Origin: an uncultured Oscillospiraceae bacterium
GTDB taxonomy: Bacteria > Bacillota > Clostridia > Oscillospirales > Acutalibacteraceae
Reading direction: 5' to 3'
Assembly: GCA_959596515.1 (NCBI GenBank)
Contig: CAUFXR010000007.1
Location: 1-49,917 of the forward strand
DNA length: 49,917 nt
Part shown: in pieces, positions 8,149 to 17,366 of the stretch
Position numbering within the stretch: position 1 is the stretch's first letter
How the letters are laid out: each line of letters begins with the position of its first letter
Notes under the pieces: generated by a model
What the model saw: only the letters and a program-made list of their open reading frames with translations
Told to the model about the DNA's origin: nothing
The model's database searches: none
Translations under genes and position numbers: made by a program

Positions 8149-10370
8149 TGAATCCTGCCAAATTGTTTTTCGATTTCCCGCTTTTTCAGCGTAATGGATA
8201 CCGGCCTGCCGTGGGGGCAATACCGGATCTCCGGATTTTCCCGCAACGCCACCGCTAAGGCGATCAACTCCTGATCAGAGGTGATCTGTCCCGCTTTTAC
8301 CGCGGCGCGGCAGGCAATATTATGATACAGCCAGTCCAGCTTTTCTGTGGACATATCCGTTTGATGATCTAAAAGGTGCCCGGCGATCTCCATCAGGGAG
8401 GAAGCGATATCCTCCTGTTCCAGAGAAAGCGGTGCGCTTCTTACCAGCACAGAGCCCCCTCCGAAATCTTCCACCTCGAAACCAGCTTCCCAAAAAAGCT
8501 CCTGGTTTTCCAGCACCGCGGCGTATTCGTTTTTATCCAGAGTCACTGGAATCGGCTCCAACAAATACTGAGCGCAGCTTTTTCCGCTTTCCTTTTTCAG
8601 CTTCTCATATAAGATCCTCTCATGGGCAGCGTGTTTATCGATGAAAAGCAGTTCATCGTCGCCGTACTCGATGATTAAATAAGTCCGGAAAGCCTCTCCA
8701 ATCAGACGCTGACGCTTTTCCTCAGAGGACTTGGATTCCTCCGTTTCCAAGGGTCCCTCCCCCTCGGTAGCCTGCTTACCGATATCTGATGGCCTCGGTT
8801 CCTCTTTTTCAGGAAAACCCGAACCTTTTTCTTCCGTTTCCGGAGCGCTGCCGGCTGACGCCGCAGAGGGATCCGCAGCCTCAGGCTTTTGCTCCGCAAT
8901 CTTCACAAAACGCGCATTGTCGTGAAAAGAGAAAGGCGAGGCGATAAAGTCCCGCACAACAGGAACAGCGTTCTGCCGTTTCGTGGGCAGATAAATTTCC
9001 GGCTCATAACCTTCATAGGAAATCGAAATCCTCCGGGTTGTCTCTGCCGTTTGGTTCTGTCTTTGAACGATATCTTTTTGCAGGGCATCAATTTCTGGGC
9101 TATCAATCAGATGATTAGAAACAGCGACGGGATTCGGCCGATTTTCTTTCTCTCCAGATATGGCTCTTTCCTGCTTGGACGCATCAATGGAACTCGTTGT
9201 AAAAGGAGATCTTTGCTCTATTTCATTTTGCTTTACCGGAAATGGCTGTGATGGCTGGCTTTCATTTCTTCTAAAGGCATTGAAACCGGAGGTTCCGTCT
9301 GGAGTCACCAACCTAGTTTGCTCTAATTGAGGCACTGGCGGGTTGAGATTTGGCCGAGAAAGGGTCATTTCCTTGCGCTGGTCGCCGGATAAGAGGGCGC
9401 TTTTCACTCCATGGTATACGGCATCAAAAATTGGTTTCTCATTAAGAAACCGCACTTCGATTTTCGCGGGATGCACATTGACATCCACCGCCTTCCAGGG
9501 CACAGAAAGGTGGAGAACACAGCTTGGAAATTTTCCCACCATAATCGAACCCTTAAACGCCTGTTCCAAGGCGACCATAGCGGTTTTACTCTTGACAAAC
9601 CGACCGTTGATAAAAAAATGCTGCATGCTGCGATTCGGCCGCGCCGCTGAAGGCCTGGAAATAAAGCCCCGAACCTTGATGCCATTGTAGTCGTAGTCTA
9701 CTGGAAGCATTCCGGCAGTGAAATCCTTTCCGTAAACTGCGTAAACGCAGGATTTCAACTGACGGTCTCCAGGGGTGGACAAGGTTTCCTTATGATCCCG
9801 GATAAAACGAAAGGAGATTTCTGGATGGGACAAAGCCGCCCGGTCCATCACACCGGCAACGGCGTTGGCCTCGGAAATATCTTTTTTCAGAAATTTCATT
9901 CTGGCGGGCGTATTGTAAAACAGATCACGGACCACAATGGTGCAGCCTTTCGCGCAGCCAGCATCCTCCAAGGAAATCTCTTCTCCGCCCTCGATTTGAT
10001 AGCTGGTACCCGCCAACTCTTCCTCAGTTCTGGTGAGCAGGGTCACTCGGCTGACAGCGCAAATAGAGGCCAATGCCTCACCCCGAAAGCCAAGAGTACC
10101 AATACCATCCAGATCTTCCGCTGATTTCACTTTGCTGGTGGCGTTGCGGAGAAAGGCTTTGGGCACATCTTCTCTGGCGATACCGACGCCGTTATCCGTC
10201 ACCCGCATATAGGTGATACCGCCGTGTTGAATTTCCACGGAAATCGTGGTGGCCCCGGCATCGATAGAATTTTCCACCAGCTCCTTGATCACTGAAGAAG
10301 GCCGTTCCACGACTTCTCCCGCGGCAATTAGTTCCGCCACATGCTTATCTAACACATGGATCTTTGCCAT
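8145..10370 (-). CDS. mutL: DNA mismatch repair endonuclease MutL
   Basis: MutL couples MutS mismatch recognition to strand incision. The N-terminal GHKL ATPase shows ELVENSIDAGAT, DNGVGI and GTLGFRGEALASI. The C-terminal dimerisation domain has the endonuclease motif as DKHAAHERILYE, plus ACRAAVKAG and CPHGRPVSI, so this is a nicking MutL of the MutH-independent kind. At 741 residues it is longer than B. subtilis MutL (627). The excess is a poorly conserved linker (about residues 330-540) rich in Glu, Ser and Pro. GGAGG precedes the ATG. A 242-base gap separates it from mutS, and it overlaps miaA by 4 bases. Confidence 0.97.
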   Translation of the reverse strand: MAKIHVLDKHVAELIAAGEVVERPSSVIKELVENSIDAGATTISVEIQHGGITYMRVTDNGVGIAREDVPKAFLRNATSKVKSAEDLDGIGTLGFRGEALASICAVSRVTLLTRTEEELAGTSYQIEGGEEISLEDAGCAKGCTIVVRDLFYNTPARMKFLKKDISEANAVAGVMDRAALSHPEISFRFIRDHKETLSTPGDRQLKSCVYAVYGKDFTAGMLPVDYDYNGIKVRGFISRPSAARPNRSMQHFFINGRFVKSKTAMVALEQAFKGSIMVGKFPSCVLHLSVPWKAVDVNVHPAKIEVRFLNEKPIFDAVYHGVKSALLSGDQRKEMTLSRPNLNPPVPQLEQTRLVTPDGTSGFNAFRRNESQPSQPFPVKQNEIEQRSPFTTSSIDASKQERAISGEKENRPNPVAVSNHLIDSPEIDALQKDIVQRQNQTAETTRRISISYEGYEPEIYLPTKRQNAVPVVRDFIASPFSFHDNARFVKIAEQKPEAADPSAASAGSAPETEEKGSGFPEKEEPRPSDIGKQATEGEGPLETEESKSSEEKRQRLIGEAFRTYLIIEYGDDELLFIDKHAAHERILYEKLKKESGKSCAQYLLEPIPVTLDKNEYAAVLENQELFWEAGFEVEDFGGGSVLVRSAPLSLEQEDIASSLMEIAGHLLDHQTDMSTEKLDWLYHNIACRAAVKAGQITSDQELIALAVALRENPEIRYCPHGRPVSITLKKREIEKQFGRIQ

Positions 10371-10612
10371 GAACCCGCCTCCTTCCCTTTAAGATAATAA
10401 TGCTTCAAAGTCATCATAAAAATTTGATAAACCTAGCTTGTCCTATAGGCAATTCGTTCTCTTACAAACCGTCATTTCATAAAATAATATTTGATTTCTC
10501 TGCTTTTCTGCTTTAAAACTTATATTTTGGCCGCTTAACAGTTCCGTACGAAAAGAAACGTAAAAGCTCAGTTTTAAACAGCTTGTTTCTAAGCAAAAAA
10601 TTTGGGGCCACA

Positions 10613-13234
10613 TTAGTTTTTCTTCGCCATTTTCGCCAGTTCGAATAGTAAATTCATCGCCTCAATGGGAGTCAGGGTATTGACGTCCACTTGCTTGAGC
10701 CGTTCCTCAATTTCCGATTCTGTGCTGGGAAGCAGGGAAGTCTGTGGTGCGGAAGTTTCCTCTTTCGGGGCCTTTTTGCGGGCCTTCGTTTTTGGGGTGA
10801 CCTCCTGCCCGGTTTCCAACTCTTTCAGAACCTGTTTAGCGCGATTGATGACCGGCTGGGGAAGGCCCGCCAGCTTCGCTACCTCGATACCATAGCTGTC
10901 ATCCGCTCCGCCTCGGATGATCCGGCGCAGGAAAGTAATATCATCGCCTCTTTTTTTCACGGCGATGCTGTAATTTTTCACGCCATCCATTAGTTCTTCC
11001 ATTTCCGTCAGCTCATGATAATGGGTGGCAAACAGAGTTTTCGCTCCCAACTTCCGCTTATCCACCACGAATTCCAGCACCGCTCTTGCGATACTCATAC
11101 CGTCGAAAGTGGAAGTACCTCTTCCAATTTCATCCAGAACCAAAAGGCTGTTAGAAGTGGCACGCTTTAAGATATCCGCCACCTCGTTCATCTCTACCAT
11201 AAAGGTAGACTGACCCGAAGCCAAATCATCAGAGGCGCCTACTCTGGTGAAAATTTGATCCACCAAGCCGATCTCCGCCGAAGCGGCCGGTACAAAGCTG
11301 CCCAGCTGGGCCATCAGCACGATCAAAGCGATCTGCCGCATATAGGTAGATTTTCCCGCCATATTCGGTCCGGTGATCACCAGTACTCTGTTTTCTTCCT
11401 CGTCCAGCAGAGCGTCGTTTGGAACAAAAGGAGACATATCGGAAAGCAGCTCCACCACCGGATGCCTGCTTTCTTTCAGAATGATTTTTCCGCTTAAATT
11501 AACCTCCGGCCGGCAGTATTGATTCTTAACCGCCACACGAGCAAAGGAACACAGAACATCCAACTGGGCGATGGCGTTTGAGGTTTTCTGTACCCGTTCC
11601 TGCTGAGCGGATACGGTAGTGCGGATATCGTCGAACAGACGATACTCCAGTTGGACACACCGATCCTTGGCGCCTAAAATCCGGCCTTCCAGATCCTTCA
11701 GTTCCTGGGTCACGTAACGCTCACAGTTGGTCAGGGTTTGTTTTCTTATGTAACTTTCCGGTACCTGGTCCTTATAGGAATTGGTCACCTCCAGGTAATA
11801 ACCAAACACCCGGTTATAACCTACCCGAAGCTTGGGAATCCCGGTTTTCTCCCGCTCACGCTTCTCAATAGCGGCCACATAGTCTTTACCGCCGGTCATA
11901 TCCTTTCTAAGCTCGTCTACCTCCTGGTTATACCCTTCCCGAATAATGCCACCTTCCCGGACAGAGAAAGGCGGATCGTCCACAATAGAGCTTTCAATCA
12001 GGTCATGGACATCCTCTAAAGTATCCAAATCCTCGTAAATGCTTTGCAGCAGTTCGGATTTTCGGTTTTCCAGAAGCTTCTTCAGCTCCGGCAGCAGACC
12101 GATGGTAGCGGACAGGGAACGAAGCTCACGACCATTAGCGGTTCCATAAACAATCCTGGTGATCAAACGCTGCAGATCAAAAACTCCGGTCAGTTGATCC
12201 GCCAGGTTCCCGCACAAAAACGGGTCGCAGTAAAGTTCCTCCACCGCATTCTGCCGGCGGATAATCTTCCCGCAGCTTAACAGCGGCTGCTCGATCCAGG
12301 TGCGGAGAAGCCGTTTTCCCATGGCGGTTTTGGTTTGGTCCAGCACCCACAAAAGGGAACCTCTCTTTTCCTTGTTCCGCATGGTCTCCAGAAGTTCTAA
12401 ATTTCGCCGGGTGTTAAGGTCTATGCCCATGAACTGGGCTTGAGTGTAATTCTCGATCCGGTTGATTTTTAAGGGCACTTTCCGCTGAGTGTCCTTGAGG
12501 TAGTTGAGCAGGGCGCCCAGGGCCGAAACCGCCTGGTCCTGACCCTCAAGCCCTAAATCATCCAATGTTTCCTTTTTAAACTGTTCCAGCACGATCCTGC
12601 GGCAGGTTTCCAACTCAAACTCGGCGTCTTCTCGCATTTCCACGCAGGCAGAAAGTTTATCCCGAATAAACGGAGCCAGTTTTTTCATATTTACCGTCTC
12701 GCCGCCGATTAAAATCTCTCTGGGAGAAAAACGACCAAGTTCGTTTAAAATCTCGTTTTCCAAATCCTTATCCAAACTGGTGGAATAAAGCTCACCAGTG
12801 GAAATATCACAGAAACAGATGCCCGCGTGGTCTCCTATGGCGTAAATGGAACAGATAAAATTATTTTTCCCCTCGTCTAGCATACTGCCCTCTAAGACAG
12901 TACCAGGGGTAACCACCCGGATGATATCCCGTTTTACCAGACCTTTCGCCAACGCTGGATCTTCCAGCTGCTCACAGATGGCCACTTTATATCCCTTGGA
13001 AATCAGCCTGGCTATATAGCTTTCGCTGCTGTGATAGGGAACGCCACACATGGGAGCCTTTTTATTTTGTCCGCAGTCTCTTGCGGTAAGGGTCAATTCC
13101 AGCTCTTTCGACGCCAGTACCGCGTCGTCAAAAAACATCTCATAAAAATCTCCAAGGCGGAAAAACAAAATAGCCCCCTGGTTTTCCGCCTTGATTTTCT
13201 GATATTGCTGCATCATTGGCGACAGTTCGGCCAT
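10613..13234 (-). CDS. mutS: DNA mismatch recognition protein MutS
   Basis: MutS recognises mispairs and small loops. The 873-residue protein carries the Phe-x-Glu mismatch-reading motif in GDFYEMFFDDA (about residues 27-37), the central lever and clamp domains, Walker A GPNMAGKSTYMRQ (near residue 620), and Walker B LLVLDEIGRGTSTFDG. A Lys/Pro-rich tail contains QTSLL, matching the beta-clamp-binding consensus, before the C-terminal dimer helix TPIEAMNLLFELAKMAKKN. GGGAGA precedes the ATG. Its neighbours miaB and mutL give the conserved Firmicutes mismatch repair context. Confidence 0.98.
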   Translation of the reverse strand: MAELSPMMQQYQKIKAENQGAILFFRLGDFYEMFFDDAVLASKELELTLTARDCGQNKKAPMCGVPYHSSESYIARLISKGYKVAICEQLEDPALAKGLVKRDIIRVVTPGTVLEGSMLDEGKNNFICSIYAIGDHAGICFCDISTGELYSTSLDKDLENEILNELGRFSPREILIGGETVNMKKLAPFIRDKLSACVEMREDAEFELETCRRIVLEQFKKETLDDLGLEGQDQAVSALGALLNYLKDTQRKVPLKINRIENYTQAQFMGIDLNTRRNLELLETMRNKEKRGSLLWVLDQTKTAMGKRLLRTWIEQPLLSCGKIIRRQNAVEELYCDPFLCGNLADQLTGVFDLQRLITRIVYGTANGRELRSLSATIGLLPELKKLLENRKSELLQSIYEDLDTLEDVHDLIESSIVDDPPFSVREGGIIREGYNQEVDELRKDMTGGKDYVAAIEKREREKTGIPKLRVGYNRVFGYYLEVTNSYKDQVPESYIRKQTLTNCERYVTQELKDLEGRILGAKDRCVQLEYRLFDDIRTTVSAQQERVQKTSNAIAQLDVLCSFARVAVKNQYCRPEVNLSGKIILKESRHPVVELLSDMSPFVPNDALLDEEENRVLVITGPNMAGKSTYMRQIALIVLMAQLGSFVPAASAEIGLVDQIFTRVGASDDLASGQSTFMVEMNEVADILKRATSNSLLVLDEIGRGTSTFDGMSIARAVLEFVVDKRKLGAKTLFATHYHELTEMEELMDGVKNYSIAVKKRGDDITFLRRIIRGGADDSYGIEVAKLAGLPQPVINRAKQVLKELETGQEVTPKTKARKKAPKEETSAPQTSLLPSTESEIEERLKQVDVNTLTPIEAMNLLFELAKMAKKN

Positions 13235-13264
13235 GATTGTATTTCTCCCTTCAAAATTTTTAGG

Positions 13265-13290
13265 GCGCGGGAAGCAAAGACTTCCCGCGC
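13265..13290. other. strong hairpin in the ymcA-mutS gap
   Basis: A perfect 10-bp GC-rich stem (GCGCGGGAAG / CTTCCCGCGC, 6-base loop) sits between the ymcA-like stop and the mutS start. A T5 run follows it only on the plus strand, which has no gene to terminate. On the minus strand, the sense of the operon, it lacks a U-tract, so it is more likely an mRNA stability or processing hairpin than a terminator. Confidence 0.5.
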
Positions 13291-13308
13291 TTTTTCACAA
13301 GTGGCGAA

Positions 13309-13713
13309 TTAATGGCAGCCGCCGCAGGAGGCGCAGTTCCCTCCGCAGGACTCCTGATAATCGGTGGTGTCCGGATCCTCGCCCTGAGCGCTCTGCATGA
13401 TGATAGCGTTTACCCGGTTCAGCAGGGCATCCAGTTCTTGACGTGCCATATTGTAGGCCGCCATGTTCTCGTTCTTCATGATGGAAGCATAGCAACTACG
13501 CAGTTCCTGGTTTAATTTTTGAAGCTTTTCCTCGCTCCGGTCCTCCTTTTGCGCCTCGGTATTGATGTTCATTCTCTTTAAATTGAACTCGCCGATCAGG
13601 GCCTGAAGCTCCTTATCGTTATCGCTGTTTTGCTGGGCGATCTGCACCTTCAGATAGCGGTCATCCTTTTGAATCTGTCTGCCCAATTCTCTCGCTTGCT
13701 CAATGATATCCAT
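13309..13713 (-). CDS. YlbF/YmcA-family protein with Cys-rich C-terminus
   Basis: A 134-residue all-helical protein of the Com_YlbF (DUF964) family, with the typical start MDIIEQARELGRQIQKDDRY and two long helices. In B. subtilis the relatives YlbF and YmcA form, with YaaT, a complex that carries Fe-S clusters and guides RNase Y-dependent mRNA processing. ymcA there lies beside miaB (ymcB), as here. The C-terminal tail ends SCGGNCASCGGCH: four cysteines in C-x3-C-x2-C-x2-C spacing plus a terminal His. That suits Fe-S or zinc binding by a single subunit, which is my inference. TTGGAGG precedes the ATG. Whether it is the YlbF or the YmcA orthologue cannot be decided. Confidence 0.85.
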   Translation of the reverse strand: MDIIEQARELGRQIQKDDRYLKVQIAQQNSDNDKELQALIGEFNLKRMNINTEAQKEDRSEEKLQKLNQELRSCYASIMKNENMAAYNMARQELDALLNRVNAIIMQSAQGEDPDTTDYQESCGGNCASCGGCH

Positions 13714-13762
13714 TTGCTAGTCCTCCAAAATTTTGATTTTCTATATAAATTCTTGTCCGAAA

Positions 13763-15142
13763 TTATATACAGTTCCCTTTCAAAACCCAGCTGCCCGCGT
13801 CGGTAACCAAAATATTCTGAAAGCTTCCGATCATTTCAGGCGCGCCGGAAATTTCCACCGTAACGTTTTCCTCTGTTCTGGCGTTCAACACACCAGGCTT
13901 GGAAGCTTCCTCTTCCACCAGCCCCCGGACGGTCTTCCCTACTATTGAGGCGCAGCGTTTAACGGAAACTTCCTCCTGGACCTTTAACAGCTCCGCGAAC
14001 CACTGTGTCTTTTCCTTGTGGGATACCGGATCCGGCATTTCCGCCGCAGGCGTTCCTTTTCTCGGAGAAAAAATGAAAGTATACAGCGCGGTAAACTCCA
14101 CCTCCCTGATCAGGGAAAGGGTATCCTGAAATTCCTCGTAGGTCTCTCCCGGAAAACCGACGATCACGTCGCTGGTAATGGAAAGGCCTGGCATTTTCTC
14201 TCTGGCATATCGGATAATCTCCAGATATTGCTCTCGGGTGTAGCGCCGATTCATTTCCTTCAGCACCCGATTATTGCCTGACTGAAAAGGTAAATGCAGA
14301 TGCTTAGCGATATGTTCTGACGAAGCCATCACGTCGATCAGTTCTTTGGTACAGTCTTTAGGATGACTGGTCATAAACCGCAGCCAGTAGTCCCCGGGCA
14401 TATCACTGATTTCTTTTAGAAGCTTAGCGAAATTCACCGGTTGGGACAGATTTTTCCCGTAAGAGTTGACGTTCTGCCCTAACAGGGTAATATCCTTATA
14501 GCCGCCTTCGATCAGCTGCCGGGCTTCTTCAAGCACCGCTTCAGGCTCACGGCTGCGCTCCCGCCCTCTGACGTAGGGAACCACGCAGTAGGAACAAAAA
14601 TTATCACATCCGTACATCACCGGAAGCCAGGCCTTAAAATCTCCATCCCGGCGCACCGGGATACTCTCGTCAATAGTATCTTCCCCGCCACGCTGAAATA
14701 CTCTCTTGGTGCCGGTAAGGGTCTCGTAAACCAACTGAGGAAAATTCGACAGAGAGTGGGTTCCGAATACCAAACTGACGAAAGGGTAGCTTTTTCGAAT
14801 CCGTTCGACAACATGCTCCTGCTCCATCATACATCCGCACAGAGCGATAAGCAAAGAGGGATTTCTGCGCTTTAAATATTTCAGTGCGCCTACGTTTCCG
14901 AAAATTCGATCCTCCGCATGCTCTCGAATCGCACAGGTATTAAATAAAATAAAGTCCGCTTCCTCCTGATCCTGGGTAAAGCCGAAGCCCATTTGCTGAA
15001 GCATTCCCTTGATCTTTTCCCCATCGGAAACATTCTGCTGACAACCATAGGTTCTAACCATCGCCAGAGGCGTTTCCCTCTTCGCCCGAACACCCATGAT
15101 TTCCGCTACAAGCTTTGTATATTCTTTAGGCTGGATTGCCAA
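13763..15142 (-). CDS. miaB: tRNA-2-methylthio-N6-dimethylallyladenosine synthase
   Basis: Radical SAM methylthiotransferase that adds the 2-methylthio group to i6A37 in tRNA. Domain order is UPF0004 with its cluster cysteines (TYGCQQNVSDGEK, FNTCAIREHAEDR, ALCGCMMEQEH), the radical SAM motif CDNFCSYCVVPYVRGRERSR, and a C-terminal TRAM domain. I choose TTG 15142 as start because GAGG is 8 bases upstream. The in-frame GTG at 15151 would overlap that ribosome binding site. It is the first gene of an operon with ymcA, mutS, mutL and miaA and has a consensus promoter about 35 bases upstream. Confidence 0.95.
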   Translation of the reverse strand: MAIQPKEYTKLVAEIMGVRAKRETPLAMVRTYGCQQNVSDGEKIKGMLQQMGFGFTQDQEEADFILFNTCAIREHAEDRIFGNVGALKYLKRRNPSLLIALCGCMMEQEHVVERIRKSYPFVSLVFGTHSLSNFPQLVYETLTGTKRVFQRGGEDTIDESIPVRRDGDFKAWLPVMYGCDNFCSYCVVPYVRGRERSREPEAVLEEARQLIEGGYKDITLLGQNVNSYGKNLSQPVNFAKLLKEISDMPGDYWLRFMTSHPKDCTKELIDVMASSEHIAKHLHLPFQSGNNRVLKEMNRRYTREQYLEIIRYAREKMPGLSITSDVIVGFPGETYEEFQDTLSLIREVEFTALYTFIFSPRKGTPAAEMPDPVSHKEKTQWFAELLKVQEEVSVKRCASIVGKTVRGLVEEEASKPGVLNARTEENVTVEISGAPEMIGSFQNILVTDAGSWVLKGNCI

Positions 15143-15177
15143 AAAACACACCTCACAGATTTGACATATTTCATTTC

Positions 15178-15206
15178 AGTATACCATAGCCTCCCATAAT
15201 TTTCAA
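15178..15206 (-). promoter_or_regulatory. sigma-A-type promoter of the miaB-mutSL-miaA operon
   Basis: On the minus strand TTGAAA (15206-15201) and TATACT (15183-15178) are 17 bases apart. This places transcription start near 15171 and a leader of about 30 bases before the TTG start of miaB. Confidence 0.8.
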
Positions 15207-15215
15207 CGAAAACAA

Positions 15216-15238
15216 TCGTGAAATCGGCTGTTTCACGA
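15216..15238. promoter_or_regulatory. inverted repeat just upstream of the miaB promoter
   Basis: A perfect 8-bp inverted repeat, TCGTGAAA and TTTCACGA around a 7-base centre, ends 10 bases upstream of the -35 box. The position suits a protein-binding (activator) site. No T-run follows on either strand, so a terminator is unlikely. The regulator is unknown. Confidence 0.45.
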
Positions 15239-15566
15239 TAAAATCAATATTTCCCAATGAAATTAAGTTTCATATAAACCCCGCATTGTATCCTGTCAAG
15301 CTTCCAACTGAATGATACCCCCGTGCTAAGAGAGTACATTGAATAATTTTTTATTCAACTCCTCGAAGAGGGCTAACCGTTTTAACCGGACTGGTAAACA
15401 AGTCAAAGCTTATGCGTCCTATATAGCTATTCATATTTCTTAACTCATCCGTTTTGTAACACACGGGACGTTTTTGTATGGAACCTCTCCAACAATTTTG
15501 ATCTTTGGAACACTCTGATTTCCACTGAAAAAAGAGATTTTTTAACAAAGTGAGTATCGCCTTATA
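15239..15566. other. intergenic stretch without a supported gene
   Basis: About 330 bases between the miaB upstream region and the HAD-gene terminator. A 65-codon minus-strand frame (15351-15548) starts with TTG, has no ribosome binding site and resembles nothing I know. I see no RNA gene. Confidence 0.6.
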
Positions 15567-15600
15567 GATAAAAAGAGGGCGAAATCGCCCTCTTTTTATC
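15567..15600 (-). terminator. terminator of the glycosyltransferase-HAD operon
   Basis: A perfect 16-bp stem with a GGGCGA/TCGCCC core and a two-base gap is flanked by A-run and T-run on both sides. It directly follows the HAD stop codon on the minus strand and reads as bidirectional. Confidence 0.9.
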
Positions 15601-16425
15601 TTATTTTTTCAAAACCAGTCTTTCCACCATATCGCCTACGCCATCTTCTAGATTTGTTTTGGCTATGTATTTAGCGATTTTCTTCAAATCGTCAATAGCG
15701 TTACCCATAGCCACTGATTCCCCGGCGAACCGCAGCATGGGGCCGTCGTTCAGGTTATCGCCGGCAGCCATTACATTTTCTCTGGGAATTTTTAAATATT
15801 CACACAAATGGAGAAGCCCATCCCCTTTATCACAGCCATGGGCGTTAATTTCAATATTGCCAAAGCCGGAACTGGTAATGGAAACCGCATCATTCTCTAA
15901 AAGCTGCCGCCAAATTTCCGGAAAATCTTCCCGTCTTTTCGGCCACAGATTCACTTTCTCCACACCGCATCCAGCGTCTAAAACGAACTGTTTCAGACTT
16001 TCCACCGGCAACCTAGTAGACTTGACATGTGAGGCGTAATCAGAAAGTCTGGGATATTCCATCACACGGTCTAACTGGGAAAGCCTGCAATAGGACTTTC
16101 CTTTCAGGTAAACCTCTACGAAGCACTCATACTTATCTCCAAAACGCAGCATTTCCGCAACTGTTTGATAAGGCATTAAATTTTCATAAATATTCCGGTT
16201 TGCCCGTACATCGTAAACAGCCGCCCCATTCGAACAAATGGCGTATTGGATCCCCGGCAACTCTCTAACGCAAGCTGGCATTTTTTCAAAAGTCCTGCCT
16301 GTCGCGGGCACCACAAAGACTCCCAGAGCCATCGCCGAAAAAAGTGCGCTCCTATTTCTTTCTGAAATCTCGTTGTCTCCATTCAAAGTAGTTCCGTCTA
16401 AATCCAAAGCGATTAACTGAATCAA
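15601..16425 (-). CDS. Cof-type HAD-IIB family hydrolase
   Basis: A 274-residue HAD phosphatase of the Cof/YkrA type acting on phosphorylated small molecules; the substrate is not predictable. Motif I is LIALDLDGTTLNG (nucleophile Asp and acid/base Asp near residues 8 and 10). The IIB cap occupies the middle, the motif III lysine is in CDKGDGLLHL, and motif IV is AAGDNLNDGPML. The start is TTG with AGGAGG 7 bases upstream, overlapping the GT2 stop as TTGA. Co-transcription with a glycosyltransferase suggests, weakly, a sugar phosphate or lipid-linked phosphate substrate. Confidence 0.92.
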   Translation of the reverse strand: MIQLIALDLDGTTLNGDNEISERNRSALFSAMALGVFVVPATGRTFEKMPACVRELPGIQYAICSNGAAVYDVRANRNIYENLMPYQTVAEMLRFGDKYECFVEVYLKGKSYCRLSQLDRVMEYPRLSDYASHVKSTRLPVESLKQFVLDAGCGVEKVNLWPKRREDFPEIWRQLLENDAVSITSSGFGNIEINAHGCDKGDGLLHLCEYLKIPRENVMAAGDNLNDGPMLRFAGESVAMGNAIDDLKKIAKYIAKTNLEDGVGDMVERLVLKK

Positions 16426-17366
16426 TGGACATCCTCCTGTTTCAATCGCGCCAGCTCGTGCAGCATGGTGAGCTGACGCTCAAAATTCTGGCGGTGCTGC
16501 TTTTTCAGAACCGATAGAATGACTCCGCAGAAAAAATTAATTAAGGCGATTACCGCCAGAGCACTGATTACAATCAAAGTAGGAAATTTATCCACGATCC
16601 CTGTCTGGATAAATTGGATCAAAATAGGAAGGAAAAAGCCAAAAGAGATCAGCAACAAAATCAAACTGAGAATGGAAAAGAATACCATGGGCTTGGTGTC
16701 CTTAAATAAGTTGACAATGGTTTTTAAAACTTTCAGCCCATCGGAGTAAGTATTCAGCTTTGATTCACTTCCTTGCGGTCTGTCCTGATAAGCGATGGGT
16801 TTCTCCGCGATCGCGAAATTGTTATCCAAAGCAAAAATCGTCATCTCAGTCTCAATCTCAAATCCTTTGGAAGTGACAGGAAAAGACTTCACAAAATCCC
16901 TGCTGAACGCACGAGCACCCGTCATAATATCATTCAACTTGGCGCGGAACAGAAAATTGATCATTCGCCGTACCAGCACGTTGCCGAAGTTATGAAACAG
17001 GCGCTTATTTTCCGTAAAATAAGTGGAGGAAAGCCGATCTCCCACCGCCATATCGGCCTTTCCAGACAACACCAAATTTTCTAACTCGGGGCCAAAATCC
17101 GCCGGATAAGTATCGTCACCGTCTACCATTATATAGCAGTCTGCCTCCACTTCGCGGAACATGGTACGCACTACATTACCTTTTCCCTGTTTATGCTCAT
17201 AACGAACAATCGCGCCGGCTTTTTCCGCGATTTCAGCGGTATTGTCAGTAGAATTGTTGTCATATACATAAATATCCGCATGAGGCATTTTTTCTTTGAA
17301 GTCAGCTACTACCTTTCCGATGGTTTTCGCCTCGTTATAACAAGGAATTAAAACTGCTGTTTTCAC
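16422..17366 (-). CDS. GT2 glycosyltransferase, polyprenyl-phosphate sugar type
   Basis: A 314-residue family 2 glycosyltransferase like dolichol-phosphate mannose synthase and ArnC/GtrB. The start TAVLIPCYNEAKTIGKVV, the DxD-type MVDGDDTYPADF and GARAFSRDF mark the catalytic domain. Two hydrophobic segments follow (about residues 230-255 and 265-290) with a basic tail. Such enzymes load a sugar onto undecaprenyl phosphate at the inner membrane face. GTG start with GGAGAG upstream; it overlaps the upstream membrane-protein gene (GTGA) and the downstream HAD gene. The partner membrane protein would be the acceptor-side enzyme (inference). Confidence 0.92.
   Translation of the reverse strand: MKTAVLIPCYNEAKTIGKVVADFKEKMPHADIYVYDNNSTDNTAEIAEKAGAIVRYEHKQGKGNVVRTMFREVEADCYIMVDGDDTYPADFGPELENLVLSGKADMAVGDRLSSTYFTENKRLFHNFGNVLVRRMINFLFRAKLNDIMTGARAFSRDFVKSFPVTSKGFEIETEMTIFALDNNFAIAEKPIAYQDRPQGSESKLNTYSDGLKVLKTIVNLFKDTKPMVFFSILSLILLLISFGFFLPILIQFIQTGIVDKFPTLIVISALAVIALINFFCGVILSVLKKQHRQNFERQLTMLHELARLKQEDVH

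Noticed and set aside
15351..15548. 65-codon minus-strand frame upstream of the HAD-gene terminator
   Set aside because: TTG start, no ribosome binding site, no recognisable sequence, and no promoter.
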